DNA of 64,000 nucleotides, taken from positions 142,723,036 to 142,787,035 of the forward strand of contig CM043699.1 of assembly GCA_023935145.1 (NCBI GenBank). The letters run 5' to 3'. The DNA is from Bretschneidera sinensis (Eukaryota > Streptophyta > Magnoliopsida > Brassicales > Akaniaceae). This document shows positions 34,683 to 45,190 of the stretch, piece by piece; the stretch's first letter is position 1; each line of letters begins with the position of its first letter. The notes beneath the pieces were generated by a model that had not been told where the DNA came from, did not search any database, and saw nothing but the letters and a program-made list of their open reading frames with translations. The translations under genes and the position numbers were made by a program.

Positions 34683-35111
34683 ATGAAATCTTCCACTAGC
34701 ATTGTGCTTATATTTTGCCTTGCCGTAGCCATTATTTTCATGTCAATATTACAACCTCAACACTTTTCCCATGGTATTGAATACGAAGTTCGTGTGATCA
34801 ATGGCTTCACTAACAACTCGTCGCTGCCTCTGGTAATCTGGTGCTCATCACAAGACAGTGATCTTGGCGGCCGTGCCTTACAAGAAGGTGACGATTTCGG
34901 CTGGAGTCTAAGGATTAATTTTTGGGGCACTACTCATTACTTGTGCACCATGAAGTGGGACAACAAGAGGAGGACTTTCGACGCGTTTAAGGTTCCTAGA
35001 GATAGTCATCGATGCAGCCCTTTGAAGAAGTGCTCTTGGTTAGTGAAAGAAGATGGATTTTATTTTAGTAACGATGAAGTTAATTGGAAGAAAGATTTCT
35101 TGTGGCCATGA
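34683..35111 (+). CDS. S-protein homologue (SPH, plant self-incompatibility S1 family)
   Basis: A single exon encodes 142 residues. The start is the ATG of MKSSTSIVLIFCLAVAII; the frame is open a little upstream but without an earlier ATG. A signal peptide spans about residues 1-35. The mature domain has the S1 pattern: YEVRVINGF near its start, LVIWCSSQDSDLGGRAL, a W-x-L-R-INFWGTT block, then HYLCTMKW, RCSPLKKCSWLVKEDGFYF and a closing WKKDFLWP. Four cysteines stand at the family positions. SPH proteins are small secreted proteins; poppy PrsS members trigger self-incompatibility, but most plant members have unknown roles. About 100 residues of mature domain is normal for the family. No intron and a nearby TATA box support an intact gene. 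Confidence 0.9.
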   Translation: MKSSTSIVLIFCLAVAIIFMSILQPQHFSHGIEYEVRVINGFTNNSSLPLVIWCSSQDSDLGGRALQEGDDFGWSLRINFWGTTHYLCTMKWDNKRRTFDAFKVPRDSHRCSPLKKCSWLVKEDGFYFSNDEVNWKKDFLWP

Positions 35112-36159
35112 TCATCTAATTATTTTGCTTCTTACATGAATAAAACAAGTTGTTTTAGTTACTAATTTTGATAGTAATCTTTACTGGGTTTTTCCCTTTT
35201 GTTGCATGCAATTGGTTTCCAGATTCTTTAATTAATTAATTATCTTTGCAAGTGCAGAAGAAAAGACTATTTATCTGGATTTTATTGTAATATAAAAGTC
35301 CTGTAAACGTCATTAGATTTATTAATTGTACTTGTTTGTACTGAGATGGAGTCATGGAGATAGAAGACAATAATAGTGATTAATTCTCAATATTTAATTA
35401 ATTAAGCATAATCCTCACAATTATTTATACTGCAAAAGAAAAGTAGTAACATTTTAGTAAGTTTTCTTCTGGGTCCGTCAATGATGGAAAAACAACTAGC
35501 ATGTCCTAGCCAAATGCCATCCAGTAAGTGGGAATAAGAAACAAAAATACTAATAGAAGAAATCCTACCACTTTGTCCTCACATTCATGTTGGTGGATCA
35601 AGCATAAACTGATAATATTTTTTTTTTTTGATATATAAAAAAACAGAAAAGGTTTGCTAAATGAATGGGGTAGTAAAACTGTGAGCCGTAAAGGGAAAGA
35701 ACAAAATCTCTCTATGTGAAGAGATTAAACTTTGATTTGACCTTCAAGATTAGTTTAATGATTCTTATATTCCAAAGTAACTTTCATTTCATCAAATTTT
35801 TTATCTCAAACTCTCTTTAACTTTTATATTTCATCCAGCTTTGTATCTCTTTGCTGTTTTCCATTGAGTGTTGTTTGCTGATACAATTAACAAATACTTT
35901 TTTAGTTTATAAGCTGCATGCCAAAACAAAACAAATATAGAAAAGTTTCGATAAGATAGGAAGTTAGGAACTAATCATTTGAGAAGATTTGATCCCTATT
36001 GTTGTTTGCCACCTAATTATATCTTGCAGCTCATGATTTATATATAAACAGTGCATGATAAGTATTGTTTCTATCATGATTAAGTACATGATAGCGATGT
36101 TCGGGTCTAATTTAAAATTAACTTAATTTTTTTTTAAATTTGTTAAATACTTGTTGGGA
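35112..36159. other. AT-rich spacer after the first S-protein homologue
   Basis: 3' flank of the S-protein homologue and AT-rich DNA. No gene or clear repeat recognised. Confidence 0.45.
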
Positions 36160-36830
36160 TTTTATTTTTAAACTCCACATACTCAACAATTAAATAGATA
36201 AAACAAATAAAGAGTAGTAACACAATAATTTAACGTGGTTTGACAATCTCTTTGTTTAGTTATGTCTACCAACAAATCCCACCGGTTTATTAATCTTCAA
36301 TTACAATTTTAAAGACAAATTTGTTAGGTACTCTCTCTATTTGACAACCCAATATACCCAAAGCTCTCAACCTAATCATAGTCCAATATACAATGTCTAT
36401 TGAAATTATGGGTGTACATCAAACGTTCTCTATTACTGAAGAAATTTTTCATAATAAGCAACTATAAAATAAGAACTTAAACTCTTCTTAAACTAATTAG
36501 AAGTCCTCTCGTGGGGATTTGAGTCAAAATCCAAACAATATTTAGACAAATAATTAAATCAAACCTTCTCTATACAATCTATATTGAAATTATAATTGAA
36601 TCAACCCAAAACTCTTAACCTAACTTTAGTATGATATACAATGTCTGTTGAAATTATGGGTGCACATCAAACCTTCTCTATTACCTATGATATTTTCTAG
36701 AATAAACGACTATAAAATAAGAACTTAAACTCTTCCCAAACCATTTAGAAGCTTTCTTGAGAAAATTTGACCAAAATCCTAACAACATTTAGACAAATAA
36801 TTGAAATAAATCTTATTAAATAACAATTTA
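36160..36830. repeat. Degenerate direct repeat, two units about 251 bp apart
   Basis: ATATACAATGTCT.TTGAAATTATGGGTG occurs near 36384 and again near 36635. Both are followed by ACATCAAAC.TTCTCTATTAC and, further on, by AACTATAAAATAAGAACTTAAACTCTTC-like sequence (second copy GACTATAAAAT). The preceding AATTTAACGTGGTTTGACAA resembles plant LTR-element sequence (inference). No coding frame. Confidence 0.6.
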
Positions 36831-37491
36831 ACATAAATTAATAAATGTTTAATTTGATTTGATTAAATTTTTAATAAATTTTATAAATTATGCTCCGATT
36901 AAGCTTAAACTGGACCAAACATTATCATTATATTCCTCAATGATTAATATTAAAATAAAACATTAATATATATCAAAATATACTGTATGATCTTTTTGTA
37001 AATGAAATTGGCCTGCATATATGCCATTTGATACAACATTTATTTTTATTTTCTTTTTAGTGATCAACATGCCCTTCATCCTTATCAACAGAAAAAACAA
37101 TTGGGTTATCTTACCTGTCAATTTAAGTTTCTAGTTGAGTGAACTGTAGCTTTTGTCGCTATGTCAATCATTAAACAAGCCAACTTGGCAGGGATCTCCA
37201 AGAATTATCCCTGAATATCAAATTAATCATTGTCCTGTTATGTATAATTGTTTTTTTTATACAAAAAAATTAAGTAATTATTTATGGTTACTTTAAAATT
37301 AAGTAATTTTTTTTTTATAATTGTTATGTATATTTTGAGTTCTTCAATATATTAGAAAATAATTATTAATAAAATGGAGACAGTAATTAAAAAATTTAGG
37401 TTGTTGATTTAGTTTCAGGTAAGTAGTTCTCAAATGGGCTGATAATTAAAAGTAGTAGAAATTAAAAGAAAAGTTGCAGACGTGCAATTTA

Positions 37492-37836
37492 ATTGGTCAG
37501 CCAATCGACTACACCTTGACGATGATTTATCAGAGGATGTCACTTACCTGACACTGCTATGCCTGAAGGAAAAAGAAGCAGAGAAGCATTATTGAAAAGG
37601 AAACATCTTTCAGTACCCTCACCTCAAATTTTACATCAAAAGCAAAAGCTCATCACTACCTACAGAAACAGAACCACATAGACAATTACACTTCAAAAAT
37701 GGCGATAAATCAAATCCTTTTCTTCTTGCAATATAATACCAATTCCAATGGCAGCTGTGTGTTTCTGTTGCCCAAAATGAAGGAGAATCCCAGACCCCTA
37801 CCTCTTTTTCTCTTGGGAACTCATCTTTCTAATTAA
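37492..37836 (+). other. Less AT-rich block with inverted CCAAT boxes and a 45-codon frame
   Basis: ATTGG-TCAG-CCAAT (37492-37505) is a compact inverted pair of CCAAT boxes. About 195 bp on, an ATG at 37699 opens a 45-codon frame ending at 37836 (start MAINQILFFLQYNTN, end LFLLGTHLSN). On the minus strand TTTTTCCTTCAG and CAGGTAAGTG bracket only 15 nt (37548-37562). No family is recognised; it could be a gene remnant, a non-coding RNA gene or chance. Confidence 0.3.
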
Positions 37837-38164
37837 ATTTTCATCTTCCATATCCTGATTGAAATTAATTCATAAATATTACTTTTGTGTAGGGATGGTA
37901 ATTGATACGGGTTGTTGTGATCGCATCTTTATCCATGCCTGCATCGATCTACCAGTGCAAAATGACTATCTACATCCGCAATTTTGATTTAACGATTATC
38001 TTCGGATCGTGAGAGTCAGTTTGATCTTTTGCCCTTCTAATGTAAAAAAAAAGTCCAACTCTAATCGCTTAGAGTGTGCACTGTGAAGCAAAATTGCTAA
38101 TAAATATTACTCTTTCAAGTCATCAAATATCTTGTTTTCGTAGTTATAATTTGTATTCATAGCT

Positions 38165-38610
38165 TAAGTGAGGAGAGTTCACTAAATGGTTAAAACTGAT
38201 TAATTGATCGTTTCAAATCGATTCAATTAAAATAGTTCGGTTAATTAGTAAAAAATCGATTAACCAAATAAGATATATTGGTTAATCGATCGGTTAGCAG
38301 TTAAATTTTTTTAACCTTTAACCTATAAAAAATTAATAAATATTAATAATATGATAAATATAAATATAATATATATAAAATATAATAAACTAAAAAATCT
38401 TAAGTATAAAGTAAATATATATAATAAATTAAAAAAACTTTATTACATTAGTTAACTGATTAATCGATTGTGCTGATCGAAATTAATTTGATCGAATAAT
38501 ATCTAAATACTTAAGTTAATTCGATTGAAACGATCTAAAAAATTTTCACCGAAAAAAATCGGTTATAATTTTTAACTGACCGAATAGATCGTTTGCACAC
38601 CCCTAAAGCT
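38165..38610. repeat. Degenerate inverted-repeat element
   Basis: GATCGTTTCAAATCGATTC near 38210 is mirrored by GATCGTTTCAATCGAATT read on the other strand near 38535. The block is dense in GGTTAATCGAT-like palindromes and ends CAAACGAT-type sequence next to CACACCCC. Probably an old foldback or MITE. Confidence 0.45.
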
Positions 38611-41160
38611 GTTGGCTTGGTGGTGATTAAGTTTTTTCTAACAACAAAAGTGGAATTTTATTAGTAAGCATTACAACAAATCCCTGGAGTAAAACTCCAA
38701 AATAAGATAAGAAATCGGGTGCAAATCAGAACACAAAGGTCAATTAAGCAAATAACACAAACATCATTGGAGCAAAGCAATTAACACGTGGGTCTTTCAC
38801 TCTTCAACACATCTCTTTCAAATTAATTGGAAGAAATTTTTTCATCAAAAACAAAAAAAAGGACAAAATATTGATATAGGGATTATATTGCCACAAATTA
38901 TCAAAATTCAAACATTAGTGATTTAGGTAAAGCTCGATAGAATTTAGGGACTACAGATATTGTAGGTATCGCTCTTTTCCGCCTAAGACTCATTCCTCCA
39001 GTTAATTACTTAAGGCCACTCCCCTTAAAGAATGTGGATATTGCGATGATGCAGATTACGATGAGTAGGCATATAGAAACGATTAAAACCTATCAAGTCT
39101 AATACAAATCCTTTACAAGTAGTAAGGAGCCTCCCATGATGGGTGCGCGCTTTTAATGTATTAGACAATTGACCGTTTTTCATTCAAGCACAAAACAAAG
39201 ATGACGGGAAAGGAGCTGCTATTTAACCTTGAAAGGGTTAAATCTCTTGTCATTGGTCTACGTGAGAAATTTCAAAGTTCGAGAGATTTTGGTGCAAAAA
39301 AGTGAGGATTTAAAGGTCTCTCTCTTTTCTAAACCGAAATATAGCCTTTTGTGTTTTAAGGAAATTAACTGAAATTTTAATTTAAGTATTATTATCATAT
39401 ACTACTAATAAAACCAAGCACACATTTTGCAATTTTTATTCAAACAAAGCAACACCAAATATTAACTTTGAAGTAATAAGGAAAAAGTAAGTATATAAAA
39501 GAAATAAATTGTTTTGACTTTGAAGAAAAAAATATTAAAACTATTTGTTAAAAAGTTGAGGAAGAACCCTCCTTGCTTTGAACTACCAAAGGAGGAGGAA
39601 AAGACATAATTTTATTTGGTTTTTGATATATAATAAAGTGGAAAAGCTTAGGAAAAAAAAATGCAATTACAAAGCAAAATAAAGGAGAAGAAAGCTTCAC
39701 ATTCTAAAAAAACTGTTGTTTTTTAGGTGCTATTTTTTTAGTATAAAATGTGATTTTTTTATAGAAAAATGTGTTACTTAACATCTAGAAAAAGATGGAA
39801 TATTAATAAGGTAATGTCCAATTAACTAAGCAAAATGAGAAGAAGAGAAACTCATTCTTTTTTGTACACATAAATATCCAAATAGGGAGAAAAATCATCT
39901 ATTTTATAAATGCATTATTGTTGCTTTTTAGGTGAAAAAGTCTTATTTTATACGAAAAAAATAGTATTCGCTAAAAAAGAATATGAGGGAATCAATGAGG
40001 GAGATATGAGTTCAAAAAGCAAAAAGAAAGAGTAAAAATTACTCATTATGACCAACCACATAGGGAGAGGAGAGAAACATCTTTTTGGTTATAAAAAACA
40101 AGTGACTTTTACTTTGAGAAAATTGAACCAATTAAGGAGTACCCAGTGGGGGTGAAATTGAAAATTCACTCTTAAAAATTAAAAGTCTTTTTGGCTTGAA
40201 ATTTGGGCAAAAAGTGTTTGAGTTTAGGAAAAATCAACTCAAACTGATATAATGAGTTGAGTTGGATTGGATTTAGTCTTTTAAAAAATAGGGTTGGGTT
40301 AATAAATTATTGAATCCGATAGGTTGGGTTGGATCATGGGTTCAAAATTTTTAACCCGACTCAAACTGGTAATTTGATCAAAATATAACTATATTTTATA
40401 TATATATATATATATATATTTATATTTATTAAATATAATTATTTATACACCTAATTTTTTTTTTCTCACTTGTGCATAGTTTCTTTTTAGTGAAAAAAAA
40501 ATGTGTTTAAAATGTTGCTCTTAGGTTTTTTTTCTTCTTCTGGTATTGCTGTTGGTTTGTAAATGTTCATATTAATTGTCCTCTTTCAGAATTAAGCTTG
40601 CAAGTTGAGGAAAATAGGTGCAATCAAATGCGGAGAGTTGCTAGTCAGTATTTTGACAATTTTTTAATATAAATTTCTGATCAAAGAAGGTTGCTAGTCA
40701 GTATTAAAGTCTTGTTCTGTCGAATCAAAGTGTTGAAAATTATGCTTGAATCGTTCTTTTAGTGAAAATTCCATGGGTTAGTTTGTTGAATCAGCATATT
40801 GGATGATTTACTGTGCTGTTACTTATTTGAAAGTTGTTGTATGCATATTGGATTTCTGTTTTGTTTTTTCTCTCAATTATTTCGTGAGACGTTCATTCAA
40901 TTATTTCGTCAGAACGTGACATTTATTTAATAATACACTTGAAAAAAAATAAAGTTATCGAAAAGAATATTTTATAATAATTTATGGTAATTCTGTCAGC
41001 GAATCAAAGTCAATTATAGTAAAGATTTCTCTCACAGTTAAAGCAGAAGATTTACTTTTCAAAGTGAAAGGAATTAAGACCTCCCAACCCAAATCTGATT
41101 CTGGCATTAATTTCATGCAGGCATATAGCTAATTGATCATCAATTAAGGATTTCCTGCTT
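38611..41160. other. AT-rich spacer before the second S-protein homologue
   Basis: No gene supported. Contains a (TA)n tract near 40400-40425 and repeated GGGTTGGGTT-type sequence near 40290-40340. The last 200 bp are duplicated upstream of the pseudogene at 42825. Confidence 0.45.
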
Positions 41161-41227
41161 TTATTTAAAATCTCAACCAACCTGCTTACTAGTTAGCTAG
41201 ACAAACAGAGTATCAGTATTCTAAAAC

Positions 41228-41728
41228 ATGGATAATTCTTCCCTCAACAAACATGGCTTCTTGCTTGTAGTGTTAATCATTGCTTATTGCTCATGGGTAT
41301 CATCAATTGTTTATGCAATAATATCCATATCCCAAATACCAGCTGGCCAAGGAGATTTTGTCTTCGAAGCACCACCAACAACCGTCCGCATTCACAACAA
41401 TATGAGCAATGGGAATTTCGGTGTCACTGTTCACTGTAAATCCAAGGATGATGATTTAGGGGTTCACGTAATAAAGGTTGGTTCCTTCTATGAATGGGAA
41501 TTCCTTCCTCACGATATTGTGGGCAACACACTCTTCTTTTGTGGTTTCAAATGCCATTATGGAAGTGGAACATATGATATCTACAAAGAAAAGAGGGATG
41601 TGAAAAGGTGCAAAATATGTGTTTGGAGGGTCACACCAGACGGTGTCCATGGCTACAAAGATGGCGACGTGCATACCGATGATGATCTTTGGTATAGGTG
41701 GGAAAAGTCACCAAAAATTAGCTACTAA
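41228..41728 (+). CDS. S-protein homologue (SPH), second intact copy
   Basis: A single exon encodes 166 residues. A signal peptide (LVVLIIAYCSWVSSIVYA, about residues 13-30) is followed by a linker (QIPAGQGDFVFEAPP) and the S1-type domain: TTVRIHNNMSNGNFGVTVHC, KSKDDDLGVHVI, WEFLPHDIVGNTLFFCGF, a YDIYKEKRD block and KICVWRVTPDGVHGY, ending YRWEKSPKISY. It keeps the secreted, cysteine-containing design but is diverged from the copy at 34683 and has a longer linker before the domain. TATTTAAA at 41162-41169 is a possible TATA box. A broken near-copy lies 1.6 kb downstream in the same orientation, so this is a tandem duplication pair. Role unknown; secreted signalling is a family-based guess. 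Confidence 0.88.
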   Translation: MDNSSLNKHGFLLVVLIIAYCSWVSSIVYAIISISQIPAGQGDFVFEAPPTTVRIHNNMSNGNFGVTVHCKSKDDDLGVHVIKVGSFYEWEFLPHDIVGNTLFFCGFKCHYGSGTYDIYKEKRDVKRCKICVWRVTPDGVHGYKDGDVHTDDDLWYRWEKSPKISY

Positions 41729-42824
41729 TTAATTAATTGCAAGAGATGTTGAAATAAATGAGCAAGACATCTATGTTTAAATCATATATAATTCCTCATT
41801 TCTAATGGATGTATAAGTTGTAAATAGTGATGGCAAAAGTCTCGGTCCTCAAAAAAAATATTGCACGTTTCAATGGGAATGACAATGAGTCAAGTTTGAA
41901 GTAAGTCTCAATTGATATTAGGGGTAAGAATAGCATATTTTACATCAATCTATAATTTAGATCAAATTAATAAAAAAAATTTAATTTATTTTTATATATA
42001 TTCTTTGAATTATTTTTAAAATAAATAGTTTTCTAAATTGAAAGTTTCATTGACAATATTTTTGAATTTTTTTTATTTGAAGTGATGTTAATTTAATTAT
42101 AATATAATCTTGTATTATCCGGTTAAATAATCGATATATAAATCAAACAAATGATTCATACACCGTGAAAATTGAATATGATTTGGATCAACAGTCTAAA
42201 TCTATCTTAGTAAATCTGATTGATCAACTATCCAAATGTGCTTTGATAGATTTGAATCAATGATTTATATCTATCATAATATATTTAGTTGACCAACGGT
42301 CCAAATTTGCTCAAACAAATCAATTGATATGATCTTATCAAATATAAATTGTTAAGCTATAATATAAAAATTTAATCAACGATTAAAATTAAAAGGATAA
42401 CGTTTTGTTTTCACTTTTTAATTATTATTTTACTTTACTATCGATGTTAATTCAATCAATGAAACACATGATTCATGTCTAATCAAATCCTTAGAATCAA
42501 ACAAAGTCGTAAAAAAAATGACTACAATCAACCCTTAATTCTATTTCAATTCAATTTTATTGTAACCTCGCTCTAATTTTACACGTGAACCAAATGTATT
42601 AAAAATACGAGAGATTTGTCTCATTATTAAAGCAGAAAATTTACTTATAAAAGTGAAAATTTACTAAAATGGAACTTAGATCTCCCAACCCAAATCTGAT
42701 TCTTGCATTAATTAATTTCATAAAGGTATATATATAGCTAATTTACCATTAATATTTAAGGACTCCCTGCCTCTATTTAAAATCTTAAGACAAACAGAGT
42801 ATCAATATTGAGATATTCTGAAGC

Positions 42825-43310
42825 ATGGATAATGCAGTCAACAAACATTTCTTCTTGCTTGTAGTGTTAATCATTGCTTATTGCTTATGGGTATCATCAA
42901 TTGTATATGCAATAATATCCATATCCCAAATAGCAGCTACCCAATAAGATTTTGTCTTCGTTCCACCACCAACGACCGTCCGCATCCACAACAGTATGAG
43001 CAATGGGAATTTCAGTGTCACTGTTCACTGCAAATGCAAGGACCGTGACCTTGGTGTGCAGGTGATTCCTTATCCCAAAACCTTTTGAATTTCAATTTAG
43101 GCCTAGTTTTTGGGGGACATAACACTATTTCTGCAAGACGGACTGGAAAGAGGGATCTCATTGGTTCGATATTTACATACAGAGTAGGGATCACCAACTA
43201 TGCAACCGTTGTTTGTGGAAAATAATTCCGAAAGGTCCTTGCATGTTCAACTACAAAACCCAGAAATATGATATTTGCTGTCCATGGAACAAGGATTTAA
43301 TTTCACTTAG
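42825..43310 (+). pseudogene. S-protein homologue pseudogene (tandem copy of the gene at 41228)
   Basis: The first 40 codons match the upstream gene closely (LLVVLIIAYC region, then ISISQIAATQ) and run into a TAA where the gene has GGA. Homology continues in the same frame (PPPTTVRIHNSMSNGNFSV, then KCKDRDLGVQVI). It shifts frame near 43085 into FEFQFRPSFWGT, followed by another stop, then HYFCKTDWKEGSHWFDIY, CLWKIIPKGPCMFNY and YDICCPWNK. Two stops and one frameshift show it is dead. About 200 bp upstream of the ATG is also duplicated (for example CTCCCAACCCAAATCTGATTC at both loci). The second half resembles other family members more than the gene at 41228, so the parent may not be that gene alone. 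Confidence 0.85.
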
Positions 43311-44280
43311 GTGCCAGTTGGTCTTAGTTGTAGTTTCAATTGTTAAAAGTCATATAAAAAATTTTGATGCAGCTTTTGATGAGATAGTTGTAGAATTTAT
43401 TAGTTTAAAATTGTTTAGGGTTTGATGAAGTATTTGCTTCTAATACAAGAATGTTAATTCTACTACTCGCTGTTTAAGTTTGTTAACATATGAAAAATTT
43501 ATCTATGTCAGCATCAATTTGATAAAAATAATATATATATATATATATATATTATATCACGTGATGCATTCCACATGCCGGATGCTTATATAATAATAAA
43601 GATGTTAGTGGATTGAATCGGATGCAAAAGTCTCTCCATCCATCCACTCTCTCCCACGATGGTGGAATTCACCATCCGTCACCACTATCATTTGATAATC
43701 GAATGAATTAGAAAAACAAACAAATTATCACATAGCAATTTTAGAAAAAACAAATAAATGTTCTTTTATGATATCCATACATAAACCTCAACATGTGTAT
43801 TATATCAAAAGAAAAAAAAAATTATGTTGTTTTTTAGCACGCACTTACTATTCAAAAATTTAGAGAAATAATCCTGACCTAAAAATTATGATAAAAAAAC
43901 TTCATATAAAGATTGATATTTTTTAAATATGAAAAACTTATCAGAGTTAAAGTCGATATTTCATAAGAATCGGTGGAAGTGCGGATTTAAGGGGAGGTTG
44001 TATTCGCTTCTAGCCCATTATCAATCCAAAAATAAAATTTTATTTTCACAATCGACTTATCACCCACTTTCAAATGACAAAAAATTGTCCCAATCAAAAC
44101 TGGTGGATGGAATTTCGAGATGATAAATCGGTTTTTAAAATCCTTATATGATAGTGATTATATAATACAAAATATCCTTTTAACTTTTCTAGATGCTTAG
44201 TTTGGCAAGGATCCAATTATTTATTGAGGAGTTAAGTTTATACCCTCTCTTCTTTTGCTCATCACCAACATTAGCAGAGC
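43311..44280. other. Spacer within the S-protein homologue cluster
   Basis: AT-rich, with a (TA)n tract near 43530-43552. No gene supported. Confidence 0.45.
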
Positions 44281-44391
44281 AGAGATTTTACAGCCTATTA
44301 CGCATATAATGATTTGAACACAGGTTTGAACCTTAATTGTAAATACAAAGACGATGATATAGGTTTGAACAAAGGTTACTACCTCCATTGA
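44281..44391 (+). pseudogene. S-protein homologue fragment
   Basis: One frame reads YAYNDLNTGLNLNCKYKDDD then IGLNKGYYLH and a stop. The LNLNCKYKDDDIG core matches the VxCxSKDDDLG motif of the two intact copies. Nothing recognisable extends either side. This is a short relic, third in the local cluster. Confidence 0.55.
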
Positions 44392-45190
44392 TAGTGAAAT
44401 GCTTGCTTTGCAATCTGTATTCTATTATGAAATAATTAAAGGCCAAAATGATTTCAACTGCTCTTCTTTTAAGATATTGTTGGGTAAAAATTATAAAACA
44501 ATTTTTGTTTCTAAAAAACAGATATGATGTCTGACACCTCTTAAAACCGATTTTGAAAAGAGTCCAGAGTTAAAAAATGAGTTTTCAAAAAATTGAATTT
44601 GATTTTTTAATAACCAAATTGAATTTGTGTTAAATAAACCGTTTTTACGTCCGAACATAAAACAGTTTGTGATAGATAAACACTAAATGCACCCTTGGTG
44701 TCCTTGCAACTCTTCATGGGAAAAACAAACTCAAAATATCTATTTCATGTTCCTCCACGAAGTATATAGGGCACAAACCTCCCCCTTTCAATGCAATTGA
44801 ATCAAACATATAATTTTCTGATAGACCTTTTGAGACATGTCTACAAGCAAAACAGAGAGATAGAGCTGACATGTAGAAGAGGTAAAGTTAAAAATCTTTC
44901 AGCCAGTTTTCACATCAGGACCTTTGAGATACATGTATAATGGTGCTACCAACTGTACACGATTTCCTATACTGTATTGATTGAAAAAGGAAAGACAGAT
45001 TTTGGGACTAACATTTATTACCCCATAAACAAATACTAACAGAAAAGTCTAGTAACATGATTTTCTTATGAAAAAATGTACATGGTATTATCATCTTTGC
45101 TGCTGCAAATAATGGAGGATGAGATTATGAGGAAGAATCAGCATAAAAAATCATCTCAGTTAATAAAAACTGGGAAAAGGTCACATGCTT
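44392..45190. other. Spacer and 3' flank of the receptor kinase gene
   Basis: No gene supported. The right part is probably the 3' untranslated region of the LRR receptor kinase. Confidence 0.5.
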
